Origin: an uncultured Eubacterium sp.
GTDB taxonomy: Bacteria > Bacillota > Clostridia > Lachnospirales > Lachnospiraceae
Direction: 5' to 3'
NCBI GenBank assembly: GCA_958446835.1
Contig: CAUCXT010000010.1
Location: 1-64,000, forward strand
Length of the DNA stretch: 64,000 nucleotides
In this document: one piece after another, positions 8,676-16,846 of the stretch
How positions within the stretch are numbered: position 1 is the stretch's first letter
Layout: every line of letters begins with the position of its first letter
Made by a program: the position numbers and the translations under genes
Notes under the pieces: generated by a model
Databases searched by the model: none
Seen by the model: the letters and a program-made list of their open reading frames with translations, nothing else
What the model was told of the DNA's origin: nothing

Positions 8676-8764
8676 ATATCCCTACGTTGGCATTACCCAA
8701 ATCAGGTTACCGGTCGAAGGTCATACCTTCCTCTCAGCCTGTCACACAAGCTCCCGTTTGTCTA
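8676..8764 (-). promoter_or_regulatory. TPP riboswitch (THI element)
   Basis: Read on the minus strand, the conserved parts are in order: GGCTGAGAGG near 8737, then ACCGGTAACCTGATTTGGGT near 8712, then AATGCCAACGTAGGGA near 8690. These are the hallmark CUGAGA, ACCUGAU and GCGUAGGGA-type segments of the thiamine diphosphate aptamer. It is the leader of thiW-M-E-D-C and is followed by an intrinsic terminator. Confidence 0.96.
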
Positions 8765-8774
8765 TTTTTTAACT

Positions 8775-8803
8775 ATTGTATATAAATAATTGGAAAAAAT
8801 CAA
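8775..8803 (-). promoter_or_regulatory. sigma-A promoter of the thi operon
   Basis: On the minus strand TTGATT (8803-8798) and TACAAT (8780-8775) are separated by 17 bases. Transcription would begin about 8768, just before the riboswitch. Nothing else is recognised between 8804 and 8953. Confidence 0.75.
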
Positions 8804-8953
8804 GCATTTATATCAAGGATATTTTATTTTAGTACTTATTTCTCATTGAAAACAATCTTCCATCAAATCCCGGAATGCTGACCCCTGAACACTCACATAC
8901 TTAACTCATCTGCATATACTGATACAAATTATGTTTTCATAACAGAGGTTTTC

Positions 8954-10219
8954 ATGCTCATAAAAAAAGAACGCTTTCATTTCGCACAGGAGGAGGAAGG
9001 GCAGCTCATGGTCGATGTGACCGACCGCGTGAACAACCGCCCTATCGACGGTGCAAGCGTGTCCATATCCTACGCCGGCGACCCGCAGGATACGCTTGAG
9101 CAGCTCACGACCGACTCCAACGGCATGACCGAGGAGATTGACCTTGCCGCACCGCCACGAAGCTACAGCGAGGACCCGGCATCAGATGTACAGCCCTACT
9201 CAGAATACAATATCATCATCACAGCTCCGGGCTATGAGCCAACCACTATATCGGGCTCAGAGATATTCTCCGGTGAGCTGTCCGTCCAGCCTGTGCGCCT
9301 TAACCCGATACTCCCGAACACATCGGCAAGCGTAATCAATATTCCTGCCAACACCTTATGGGGCGTCTTTCCTCCGAAAATTCCTGAGGATGAGATAAAA
9401 CCAATCCGAAGCTCCGGCGAAATCGTGCTCAGCCGTGTTGTCATCCCCGAATATGTCGTAGTGCATGATGGTGTCCCATCCAACTCCTCCGCCACAGACT
9501 ACTATGTGCGCTACGCCGACTATATAAAGAATGTCGCAAGCAGTGAAATCTATTCCACATGGCCTGAGGCTACGCTCCGCGCAAACATCACGGCTATAAT
9601 GTCCTTCACTCTCAACCGTGTGTACACGGAATGGTACAGGAACAAGGGCTATGACTTTACAATAACCACCTCAACGGCGTATGACCACAAGTGGATATAT
9701 GGGCGCAATATCTTTGACAGCATATCCCGCATCGTCGATGAAATATTTGCCAACTATATCTCCCGCCCGAATGTAAAACAGCCGATACTCACACAGTACT
9801 GCGACGGCAAGCGCGTATCCTGCCCTAACGCTATGAGCCAGTGGGGAAGCAAGGCTCTAGGCGATGACGGCTACAGCGACATAGAAATCCTGCGCTACTA
9901 CTACGGGAGCTCCGCCTACATCAACACAGCCGAGGAAATCAGCGGTATCCCCGCCTCCTACCCCGGCTATGAGCTGACCATCGGCTCCTCCGGCGAGAAG
10001 GTGCGCCAGCTTCAGGAGCAGCTTAACACCATCGCCAACACCTATACCAACATACCTAAGGTTGCCGTGGACGGAATCTACGGTGAGGCCACACAGGAGG
10101 CTGTAAGACAGTTCCAGAAAATATTCAATCTTCCTCAAACGGGCGTGGTTGACTACCCGACCTGGTACAAAATAAGCGCAATATATGTCGCACTTACAAA
10201 AATAGCAGAGCTGCAATAA
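8954..10219 (+). CDS. SpoIID-like and peptidoglycan-binding cell-wall protein
   Basis: 421 aa with three parts. Residues 15-120 resemble a carboxypeptidase-regulatory-like beta domain (GQLMVDVTDRVNNRPIDGA). Residues 155-335 resemble the SpoIID/LytB region, including RANITAIMSFTLNRVYTEWY and CPNAMSQWGSKALGDDGYSD followed by ILRYYYG. The C-terminus (338-410) is a PG_binding_1 domain with VDGIYGEATQEAVRQFQ. The family is common in Lachnospiraceae and is likely involved in spore or cell-wall peptidoglycan; the exact activity is unknown. No signal peptide is visible. The start at 8954 has AGAGG, but the ATG at 9008 follows a run of GGAGG-like sequence and could be used, although it would cut the first domain. 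Confidence 0.8.
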   Translation: MLIKKERFHFAQEEEGQLMVDVTDRVNNRPIDGASVSISYAGDPQDTLEQLTTDSNGMTEEIDLAAPPRSYSEDPASDVQPYSEYNIIITAPGYEPTTISGSEIFSGELSVQPVRLNPILPNTSASVINIPANTLWGVFPPKIPEDEIKPIRSSGEIVLSRVVIPEYVVVHDGVPSNSSATDYYVRYADYIKNVASSEIYSTWPEATLRANITAIMSFTLNRVYTEWYRNKGYDFTITTSTAYDHKWIYGRNIFDSISRIVDEIFANYISRPNVKQPILTQYCDGKRVSCPNAMSQWGSKALGDDGYSDIEILRYYYGSSAYINTAEEISGIPASYPGYELTIGSSGEKVRQLQEQLNTIANTYTNIPKVAVDGIYGEATQEAVRQFQKIFNLPQTGVVDYPTWYKISAIYVALTKIAELQ

Positions 10220-10233
10220 GCAGCTCTGCTATT
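10201..10233. terminator. hairpin overlapping the end of the SpoIID-like gene
   Basis: A perfect 14-bp inverted repeat (10201-10214 and 10220-10233) flanks a 5-base loop that contains the stop codon. Only a modest T-rich stretch follows on the plus strand (CTATATT), while the minus strand gives TATTTTTG. It probably ends the plus-strand gene and may also block minus-strand read-through. Confidence 0.7.
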
Positions 10234-10277
10234 CTATATTAGTTAATTAAGAATTGTTATAATCTTGAATTTATTCA

Positions 10278-10306
10278 TTGAACATTTGTTCTGTGTATGA
10301 TATAAT
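10278..10306 (+). promoter_or_regulatory. promoter of the small hydrophobic peptide gene
   Basis: TTGAAC (10278-10283) and a consensus TATAAT (10301-10306) are 17 bases apart. The expected start near 10313 leaves a leader of about 75 bases before the peptide ATG. Confidence 0.75.
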
Positions 10307-10386
10307 ATAATTGTATAATTCCAGAAAGCAGGATGTAATTTTCAATTGTTATAAATGCCCTCTAGTACATAAGGGGGTGGTGCCCT

Positions 10387-10473
10387 ATGAACACAATGGA
10401 GATTTTGACTTTATTGTTAGTAATAATTTCGGCTCTGTCTTATATAGACAATCATTATAACAAAAAGAAATAG
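10387..10473 (+). CDS. 28-aa holin-like type I toxin peptide
   Basis: The peptide begins MNTMEILTLLLVIISALSYI and ends HYNKKK: a short acidic head, one membrane helix (residues 6-20) and a basic tail. This layout and length match the putative holin-like toxin and TxpA/BsrG-type peptides of Firmicutes type I toxin-antitoxin loci. A strong AGGGGGTGG ribosome site ends 6 bases before the ATG. The stop codon lies inside an 11-bp hairpin arm that would end the mRNA. A minus-strand promoter and RNA converge on the 3' end. Toxicity is inferred from family and layout, not shown. Confidence 0.78.
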   Translation: MNTMEILTLLLVIISALSYIDNHYNKKK

Positions 10474-10551
10474 CATCCCCCGACCAAGGCGTTGCTATTT
10501 CTTAATGCAATAACTGAGGGCAAATCGGATTTTACATCCGATTCACTTTCT
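10458..10551 (-). ncRNA. candidate antisense RNA antitoxin
   Basis: A minus-strand promoter at 10586-10558 predicts a start near 10551. The RNA would carry an 8-bp hairpin (AATCGGAT/ATCCGATT, about 10521-10541) and end at the hairpin 10503-10465 followed by TTTGTT. It would be about 90 nt and overlap the last part of the toxin mRNA including its stop codon, as RatA and SR4 do with txpA and bsrG. No coding potential is claimed. Confidence 0.68.
10465..10503. terminator. bidirectional terminator shared by toxin and antisense RNAs
   Basis: AAGAAATAGCA (10465-10475) and TGCTATTTCTT (10493-10503) are perfect 11-bp arms around a 17-base C/G-containing loop. On the minus strand the run CTTTTTGTT follows. 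It marks the 3' ends of two convergent transcripts. Confidence 0.78.
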
Positions 10552-10557
10552 ATGATA

Positions 10558-10586
10558 ATTATACACCGGGGTGCTTGATAAATCAA
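10558..10586 (-). promoter_or_regulatory. promoter of antisense RNA
   Basis: On the minus strand TTGATT (10586-10581) and a consensus TATAAT (10563-10558) are 17 bases apart. The -35 lies within the dyad at the end of the HTH gene. Confidence 0.72.
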
Positions 10587-10596
10587 GCACCCTTTT
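10569..10596 (+). terminator. 11-bp hairpin terminator overlapping the HTH gene 3' end
   Basis: GGGTGCTTGAT (10569-10579) and ATCAAGCACCC (10582-10592) form a perfect stem, followed on the plus strand by TTTT. It can stop plus-strand read-through from the toxin gene and also contains the stop codon of the minus-strand HTH gene. The 2-base gap means the innermost pairs would open. Confidence 0.6.
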
Positions 10597-11455
10597 CTCT
10601 CCCAGCCACATACACTGGAACAAACAACCCGAACAAAAATATTACAAGCACAACCAGCGAAAACATAAGTGCCACACTCCACTCTTTAATAAAAAGCAGC
10701 ATAAATATACACCAAAGCGGAACTCCCACCAGCACAGCTGCATTCCATTTCTTAAGTACTACGGTGATAGGCTTCCAGTTCTTATTATTGAAGTACAAGC
10801 CCGGCATGCTCATCCTGAACATCCCGTCTGCATATTCACTTATTCTGTTTTCATCGTAATATGAAGGAAGTCTGTCCTTCATAAACAGCCAGATATGGAC
10901 TCCAAACACTATCCCAAGTATCTCCAATGTGCCAAAGCATGTAATACAGTTGATATACAGCGGATTTCTCTCATTTGCCAATATATAGAATAACAGCACC
11001 GCACAGACAATCACCTCTGCCACTGATACAGCCAGAAGCTTAGCAAATATAGCGCCGTTCTTCTTCCTGCGAAGCTTTTTTTCCTCATTGGTCTCCTCGG
11101 AAAACATGACCGCCCTTTTTACAAGCTGTTCCACCTCACTAAGGTCAAGCCTCAAGTCATCCTTCCTTTCAGCCTCAAATTTCCTTCCCTGCAGCAGCTC
11201 CATCACAGTAACATCAAGAGCCTGTGACAACGGAACCAGAAGCGATATATCAGGAAAGCTCAAGCCTCTCTCCCACTTGCTTACCGCCTTGTCCGACACA
11301 AAAAGTCTGTCTGCCAGCTCCTTCTGCGTATAGCCCTTCTCCTTTCTCTGCGTTGCAACAAACGCGCCGAACGCTGCCCTGTCAATCTCATAATTTTCAT
11401 AGCCTGCATTGCTTCTGTCACAATTTTCATAATTATTACTTTCCATATCTGCCAT
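10583..11455 (-). CDS. XRE-family HTH regulator with membrane domain
   Basis: About 290 aa from the ATG at 11455, which follows AAAGGA; an upstream ATG at 11488 and a later one at 11446 are alternatives. After an Asn/Glu-rich head, an HTH_3 domain spans roughly residues 25-85 (YTQKELADRLFVSDKAVSKWERGLSFPDISLL). A linker leads to four hydrophobic segments in the C-terminal half, two near 140-185 and two near 240-285. Membrane-anchored XRE regulators of this design are frequent in Clostridia and often control neighbouring wall-stress or peptide genes; the target here is unknown. A dyad just upstream could be its operator. Confidence 0.8.
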   Translation of the reverse strand: MADMESNNYENCDRSNAGYENYEIDRAAFGAFVATQRKEKGYTQKELADRLFVSDKAVSKWERGLSFPDISLLVPLSQALDVTVMELLQGRKFEAERKDDLRLDLSEVEQLVKRAVMFSEETNEEKKLRRKKNGAIFAKLLAVSVAEVIVCAVLLFYILANERNPLYINCITCFGTLEILGIVFGVHIWLFMKDRLPSYYDENRISEYADGMFRMSMPGLYFNNKNWKPITVVLKKWNAAVLVGVPLWCIFMLLFIKEWSVALMFSLVVLVIFLFGLFVPVYVAGREKGA

Positions 11456-11508
11456 CAGTTCCTTTCGATACATAAATAATGCAGACAAAAGCCGTCGTAC
11501 ATGAAATC

Positions 11509-11544
11509 TGATATGCCCATGTCAAGTAGACAGTGAGCATATCA
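11509..11544. promoter_or_regulatory. inverted repeat upstream of the HTH gene
   Basis: TGATATGC (11509-11516) and GCATATCA (11537-11544) are perfect 8-bp arms 20 bases apart, with a TTGACA on the minus strand between them. This could be an autoregulatory operator for the XRE gene; no binding site is known. Confidence 0.35.
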
Positions 11545-11700
11545 ATACACAAGTCCGTCCTCCTATTGCTTCTATCTGCATTAAATATATAATAACTATG
11601 CTTTTTTCACAACCGACCAGCGGTAGAGTCCCTGTTTCCGGGCATTAGCGAGCTTCAAATCCGCCTCAGTTCAACCCTTGGCAGCTACGCTCTGCATTCC

Positions 11701-12036
11701 CTAAACCGCCGCATGAAACCAGAACACCTTACAGAACCCACTATCCTGCTCACACTTCATGCAGTGCTTCACTCCTGCGGGAACCACGAAGCACACTCCC
11801 GGCTCTAACACAATCTCATCATCCCCGACCATCGCCCTTCCGCGTCCCTCAAGGACGAAGAAGCCCTCCTGGTCATCATGTGCCCCCGCATGAGCAAAGT
11901 CATATTCCTCACGCGTGTACACGGATACCCCACATCGGCAGCCGTTGACACAGCCGTCCTTCTCACCGATAAGCTCATAGCCCGTGCGTTTACCCATATT
12001 TTTTATAACATCATCTAACTTCGCTACAGATATCAT
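11701..12036 (-). CDS. small cupin-domain protein
   Basis: 111 aa, one cupin_2 barrel. The first motif is AHAGAHDDQEGFFVLEGRG (about 49-67) with candidate metal-binding His and Glu residues, and the second is PGVCFVVPAGVKHCMK (about 79-94) with a His. Such proteins bind a metal and often act as small-molecule-binding or isomerase-type enzymes; the substrate is unknown. Five Cys residues are more than usual for the family. It stands alone on the minus strand. The 211-base region before the HTH gene holds a GC-richer non-coding stretch (about 11610-11700) I cannot explain. Confidence 0.78.
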   Translation of the reverse strand: MISVAKLDDVIKNMGKRTGYELIGEKDGCVNGCRCGVSVYTREEYDFAHAGAHDDQEGFFVLEGRGRAMVGDDEIVLEPGVCFVVPAGVKHCMKCEQDSGFCKVFWFHAAV

Positions 12037-12096
12037 ATATTTTCCTCTTTATATTTGATGCAGATAATTACAAAACTCAAGTTTTGCGGGTTCCAA

Positions 12097-12138
12097 GGTC
12101 AAAAAGCTAATCGTGCAGGCACGAACGGCTTTTTGACC
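12097..12138. repeat. long imperfect hairpin between cupin and ABC genes
   Basis: GGTCAAAAAGC (12097-12107) and GCTTTTTGACC (12128-12138) are perfect outer arms. An inner CGTG/CACG stem closes a tetraloop. A separate dyad CAAAACT/AGTTTTG lies at 12071-12086. No good T-run follows on the minus strand. It may be the end signal of the ABC operon or a dispersed palindromic element. Confidence 0.5.
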
Positions 12139-12239
12139 TTTTGACCCTGATATCATATCATTGTATCACCTCATAATTATTTTCACAATGCTATTTGCAT
12201 CATTTATTGCCAATTAATTTTATAAATGACATAATTTTC

Positions 12240-14906
12240 TTAATCATTCTCGTTCTTTAACTCATCGATCAGATTATCCTTTTTTACTTTTGTCACCGAA
12301 TACGCCATCGATATGCCTACCACAACGAACACACCGACAACCGATATCATAACAGCATACCAGGGGATAAAAAATCCAAATGCAAATTCGCCCGAACCGC
12401 CATAAGCCTCATATATCAAATATGACAGAACTATTGAAGCCGGTGCGGCAAATATTATGGAACGTATACCATAGAGCAGGCACTCGAACACCATCATCTT
12501 CTTAATGCCGCTGTATGGCAACCCGACACTTCGAAGCATCGCAAAATCCCTTCTTCTTAGAGATATGTTTGTTGATATCGTATTAAACACATTTGCGACA
12601 CATATGAGCGCCATGAGCGTTATAAATCCGTAGGAAAATACATTTATAAGCACAAGAAGGTTCTTGCGCTGATTGATATATTCATACGGGTCATAGAAGG
12701 AATAGTTACTTGCATTATAGCCCGCCTCAGTCAGTTTTTCCTTCACACTTGCAACCATCTTATCATGCACGTCACCATCCTGCGTTATGAAGAAGTACTG
12801 TGTACCTGCCCTCTGCCCCATCGCATTATATTTGGAACTGTAAGGGAAAAGCAGCACAATCTGATAGCCGAAGCTCTCAAATGTGTACGGCAGCTCTCCG
12901 ACTATTTTTCCGATCGGTAACTGTATCGGCTCTTCATCTTCCGCGCATTTTACCGTAATAATTTTTACATTCTCATTTACTAAATCGTAATTTACGTTGT
13001 AACAGCGGTACTTGCCCGATTCACTGTCATACTGATATTCCACAGTGTTTACCGTATTCTTTAATATTACCGGAGCGTTCTCATAGTCCTTAAACTCATC
13101 GTCCGTTATTCCAAGCTCATCAAGGCATTTACCGTACTGTTCATCGTCTATGAACAACGCCATTGCGTTCTCAACGAATCCGCCCGAACTACCCATATGA
13201 TAAGTGCCAGCTTCCACCTCCAAATCCTCATTATCAATCAATCCACCGTTTTCTGCCCTGTACCGCAAATAGCTGTCGCTGATATCCTCCTTATCCGATA
13301 TTATGCTATAATTATAATTCCATGAACAGTATGAAGCGTCAAGCACGCCGTCGGCACTAAGTATCGCCTCAAGCCTTCCGTCAAGCTTTGCTATGTCCTC
13401 CTCATTTACCGTATATCGCAGATCGTAGTTTCCCACACTTATATTATCTCCGACATAGCCCTTGAGATAGCTGCAAAATGAGCTGGTCACTATGAAAAGC
13501 GTAATGCTCATCGACAGTGAAAAAATCGTCACGCGGTACTTTTTCCTGCTCCTGGAAAAATATCTTCTTGCCAACATTCCCGGCATACCGAAAAGCTTCT
13601 GCGTAATGCGATACTTTCTGCCGGCATGCCATCTCGAGCGTGGAATTTTTATGTCCTTGTGCTGTCTTATAGCGTCAATGGCGGACACTCTAGTCGCCCT
13701 CGCAGCCGGTATGACAGCCGATACCGCAACCGTTATGAGTGAGATGGCAACCGCCGCAAATATCGCATAGACGTTAATCACTAAATTGACCGAATACGGG
13801 CTGGTGAGAATATAGTTAAACTTGTTTCCCACAAAATGAAGTGTGATGCCTATACCGATAATTCCGCACACAACGCCTGCCGGAATACCTATGAGTGAAA
13901 CCATAGCTGCCTCGCCAAACACCATACGTCTAAGCTGTTTTCTGGTAGCCCCGACAGACGTCAAAAGACCGAACTGCTTCGTCCTCTCACCGACCGATAT
14001 TGAGAATGCGCTGTAAATCATAGAAACGGAACCCACAATGATAATCGCCACAAAAATCACGACAAGCAGTGTAAACAGGGCAGCCACATTCTCATACATG
14101 ATTGAGCCCTCTATGGATATCACCGTATTATTGTAATTCGTAATTCCGGCATCGCCGGTGTCCTCGCCCATCGACCACACCTCGGACAGATATTTCTTTT
14201 GCAGACGCACATAAAAGCTGTACCTTGCTGCTGTATCGTCCATCGGCTCACCACAGGTCAGTGCCGTGTAGCCCGGCGCACTGTAGTTTTCAAAGCTTGG
14301 TCTATCATAAAAGCCCACAACCGTGTACTCACAGGTTCTATCTGGCACAAGGATTTCCTTGTCCGTGAAAGGATTTTCCTGTGAAAGCTCATATTCCATA
14401 TCCGGATTTCCGTCCCCGTCGACACCATATCTCTTTCCAAGCTCAAGTACCACCGTGCTACCAATACTGTATTTCACATTTCCGTTGCTCTGAAGATGAT
14501 TCGGAAGTAAAATCTCGCCTGAGTTTTCCGGCTGTCTGCCGTAAGTTATATGAACCGGCATGATATCATAAAAATTGTCCTCAACACTCTCAAGATATAT
14601 ATACGGTTTGTCCTCATTCTCCGAACCGCTCTGTGCATACCCGAGCACCCTCGCCGCCGCCAGCTTCTCTGCCTTCCCACTCTGCGTCCAGCCGGCGTAC
14701 TCATCGTAGCCCTTATACTCAAACCCCACATGCCAGCTTCCGGAGTCATATATCTCCGTCCTGTAAACAAAGGAATACAGACTTATCGTCAGCGTTGTGA
14801 CCGCTGTGAACATCGCCGTTGATATAATAATTCCTATGATTGTAACCATTGTCCTCACAGGATTTTTCTTCATGCTTTTTAATGTAACCTTATTAAATAT
14901 ATTCAA
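12240..14906 (-). CDS. FtsX-like ABC transporter permease, 888 aa
   Basis: A membrane segment near residues 17-40 precedes a long extracellular region, then three membrane segments (about 275-390) with FtsX motifs (RTKQFGLLTSVGATRKQL). A second unit repeats this layout, with a segment near 450, a second extracellular region, and segments near 760-870 (RRRDFAMLRSVGLPYSGI). This duplicated MacB/FtsX layout with two large outer domains is typical of permeases in antimicrobial-peptide or cell-envelope-stress ABC systems. It overlaps the ATPase gene by 4 bases and follows a response regulator and kinase. Substrate unknown; a mechanotransmission role in peptide resistance is likely by family. Confidence 0.88.
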   Translation of the reverse strand: MNIFNKVTLKSMKKNPVRTMVTIIGIIISTAMFTAVTTLTISLYSFVYRTEIYDSGSWHVGFEYKGYDEYAGWTQSGKAEKLAAARVLGYAQSGSENEDKPYIYLESVEDNFYDIMPVHITYGRQPENSGEILLPNHLQSNGNVKYSIGSTVVLELGKRYGVDGDGNPDMEYELSQENPFTDKEILVPDRTCEYTVVGFYDRPSFENYSAPGYTALTCGEPMDDTAARYSFYVRLQKKYLSEVWSMGEDTGDAGITNYNNTVISIEGSIMYENVAALFTLLVVIFVAIIIVGSVSMIYSAFSISVGERTKQFGLLTSVGATRKQLRRMVFGEAAMVSLIGIPAGVVCGIIGIGITLHFVGNKFNYILTSPYSVNLVINVYAIFAAVAISLITVAVSAVIPAARATRVSAIDAIRQHKDIKIPRSRWHAGRKYRITQKLFGMPGMLARRYFSRSRKKYRVTIFSLSMSITLFIVTSSFCSYLKGYVGDNISVGNYDLRYTVNEEDIAKLDGRLEAILSADGVLDASYCSWNYNYSIISDKEDISDSYLRYRAENGGLIDNEDLEVEAGTYHMGSSGGFVENAMALFIDDEQYGKCLDELGITDDEFKDYENAPVILKNTVNTVEYQYDSESGKYRCYNVNYDLVNENVKIITVKCAEDEEPIQLPIGKIVGELPYTFESFGYQIVLLFPYSSKYNAMGQRAGTQYFFITQDGDVHDKMVASVKEKLTEAGYNASNYSFYDPYEYINQRKNLLVLINVFSYGFITLMALICVANVFNTISTNISLRRRDFAMLRSVGLPYSGIKKMMVFECLLYGIRSIIFAAPASIVLSYLIYEAYGGSGEFAFGFFIPWYAVMISVVGVFVVVGISMAYSVTKVKKDNLIDELKNEND

Positions 14907-15586
14907 TTTCTTGTCCTCTCGTCCCTCGTAATCCTTCCGTCCTCTATTGCAATGATTCGATCCGCCTGCAATGCTATGTTCTCATCATGTGTTATAATGA
15001 TGAGGGTCTGATCATACTTTTTATTGGACATCTTCAAAAGCTCCACAATCTCCTGACTGTTTTTTGAATCCAGGTTTCCGGTCGGTTCATCCGCAAGCAT
15101 CACCGACGGAGCATTCATAAGCGCCCTGCCTATGGACACTCTCTGCTGCTGGCCTCCTGAAAGCTCATTAGGCAGATGGTGCTTTCTGTCCGACAGCTTG
15201 AGCACAGCTAACAGCTCATTAAGTCTCTCAGCATTCACCTTTCTTCCATCCATAAGGACAGGAAGTGTCATATTCTCGACGACATCAAGCACCGGGATAA
15301 GATTGTAGAACTGATATATCAGCCCTACCTCGCGCCTTCTGAATATCGCAAGCTGCTCCTCATTTCTCCTATAGACATCCTCATTATTTACGAACACCTT
15401 TCCCGAGGTTGGTCTGTCGACCCCTCCTAAAATATGAAGAAGTGTCGATTTTCCTGACCCGGAAGGTCCTATTATCGCAACAAACTCGCCCTTTTCCACC
15501 GAAAAAGAAATGCCGTCAAGCGCGTTGACCTGCGCCTCTCCCCTGCCGTATTCCTTCCTCAAATTCTCCACTCTTAAAATCTCCAT
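14903..15586 (-). CDS. ABC transporter ATP-binding protein (LolD/MacB type)
   Basis: 227 aa. It has Walker A GPSGSGKST near residue 40, Q-loop YQFYNLIPVLDVVENM, signature LSGGQQQRVSIGRA near 142, Walker B VMLADEPTGNLD near 161 and the H-loop TLIIITHDENIALQ. Such ATPases energise FtsX-like permeases rather than import channels. The stop overlaps the start of the 888-aa permease (ATGA arrangement), so the two are made together. A 180-base gap separates it from the kinase gene upstream. Confidence 0.93.
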   Translation of the reverse strand: MEILRVENLRKEYGRGEAQVNALDGISFSVEKGEFVAIIGPSGSGKSTLLHILGGVDRPTSGKVFVNNEDVYRRNEEQLAIFRRREVGLIYQFYNLIPVLDVVENMTLPVLMDGRKVNAERLNELLAVLKLSDRKHHLPNELSGGQQQRVSIGRALMNAPSVMLADEPTGNLDSKNSQEIVELLKMSNKKYDQTLIIITHDENIALQADRIIAIEDGRITRDERTRN

Positions 15587-15768
15587 CAGTCTGCTCCTTA
15601 ATCATAATACTTTTTAACCCAAAGCCAGCAGTCCTCTCTATCATATCGGCACCGCATTGCTCTGCTCTGTACAAGTCTTTTAACAGCTATAACTATACAA
15701 TAAAAAAATTACAGCTCGGTGACTGCATTATTACAAATCTGTCACAAAGCTGCATATAATATGACACG

Positions 15769-16776
15769 CTATATTATCCCTTTATAGAATCTGATTATAA
15801 ACCTCGCACCACATACATTTCCATCCGTATCCTTCACATTCTCCGCCTTGACCGTGCCATTCTGTCCGGCAATGATGGAGCGCGCAAGGGCAAGTCCTAT
15901 GCCATAGCTGTCACTTTTATTATTCTTTCCCTTGTAGAAACGTTCAAATATATGTTGTATGTCCTCATCAGCTATCCCGCTTCCCGAATCCTCTATCACA
16001 AGCTCCGTATGGACAGCATTCTCATAGCCCGATACAGTTATCGTCCCACCATCTGCTGTATGTTCCATGCAATTTTTAAGTATATTGGTAAGTGCCTCAC
16101 TGCTCCATTCCTTATCTCCGATAAAGCTGCCGCTCACATCAATCTTCGTGGTGATTCCCTTAAGTTCCATCATAATCTCGACCGGCTGCAGGGCTGCCTT
16201 TACAAGTTCATCAAGCTTTACCTGCGATTTTTGAAGCTTTATCGTCCCCGCGTCCATCTTCGCAAGCTTCAAGAGTGAGACAACCAGCCCATCAATACGC
16301 TCAAGCTGTCTCCTCATATCGAATATAATACGGCTTTTCTTTTCCTCATCATCCTCTTTTTTCAGTACCTCAAGCATAAGATTGAGTGACGTGAGCGGCG
16401 TCCTTATCTGGTGTGATATATCAGCAAGCGCATCGGCAAGCTTATGCTTCTCATCGCCAAGCTGTTCAGCCTGCTGTCTTAGCATTACGGTCATCTTGGC
16501 AATCTCATTGCGCAGTATGCTTATATCCCCCTCCTCGTACTCAGATAGCATGCCTACTGCCTTTCCGTGGAGAATCAGGTCTATCTCCTGTGCCATCTTT
16601 TCCATGTTTCTGTATCGTTTTCGCATATCGACAAACCAAAGTAAAAAAAGAAGTACTCCTTCAATAATCACCGCTATGAACGCCGGCAGCTTAAAAAGAA
16701 ATGCTGCCAACCCGACAACGGCAGTGATAATAATTGCCGATAAAATAAAATTTCTGATTTCTTTATTCTTTACCAT
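15769..16776 (-). CDS. intramembrane-sensing histidine kinase
   Basis: 335 aa from the ATG at 16776, which has AGGGGGG about 5 bases upstream; a longer in-frame start at 16818 lacks such a site. Two membrane helices (about 9-29 and 31-48) are joined by almost no outer loop, as in intramembrane-sensing BceS/VncS-type kinases. The H-box is DISHQIRTPLTSLNLML with His near 122, followed by a HATPase with DSGSGIADEDIQHIFERFYKG and SYGIGLAL. Kinases without an outer sensor usually get their signal through the partner ABC transporter, here the FtsX-like permease downstream. Confidence 0.88.
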   Translation of the reverse strand: MVKNKEIRNFILSAIIITAVVGLAAFLFKLPAFIAVIIEGVLLFLLWFVDMRKRYRNMEKMAQEIDLILHGKAVGMLSEYEEGDISILRNEIAKMTVMLRQQAEQLGDEKHKLADALADISHQIRTPLTSLNLMLEVLKKEDDEEKKSRIIFDMRRQLERIDGLVVSLLKLAKMDAGTIKLQKSQVKLDELVKAALQPVEIMMELKGITTKIDVSGSFIGDKEWSSEALTNILKNCMEHTADGGTITVSGYENAVHTELVIEDSGSGIADEDIQHIFERFYKGKNNKSDSYGIGLALARSIIAGQNGTVKAENVKDTDGNVCGARFIIRFYKGII

Positions 16777-16846
16777 TTTTCCCCCCTGCATACAGCAGGC
16801 ATTGTCTGCCTGTCTCAATTTTCATATTCCTTGATTTTAATTGACG

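Noticed and set aside
10455..10682. 75-codon minus-strand open frame across the toxin locus
   Set aside because: It covers the antisense RNA promoter and terminator and the end of the HTH gene in another frame. Cys-rich composition without a family suggests a shadow.
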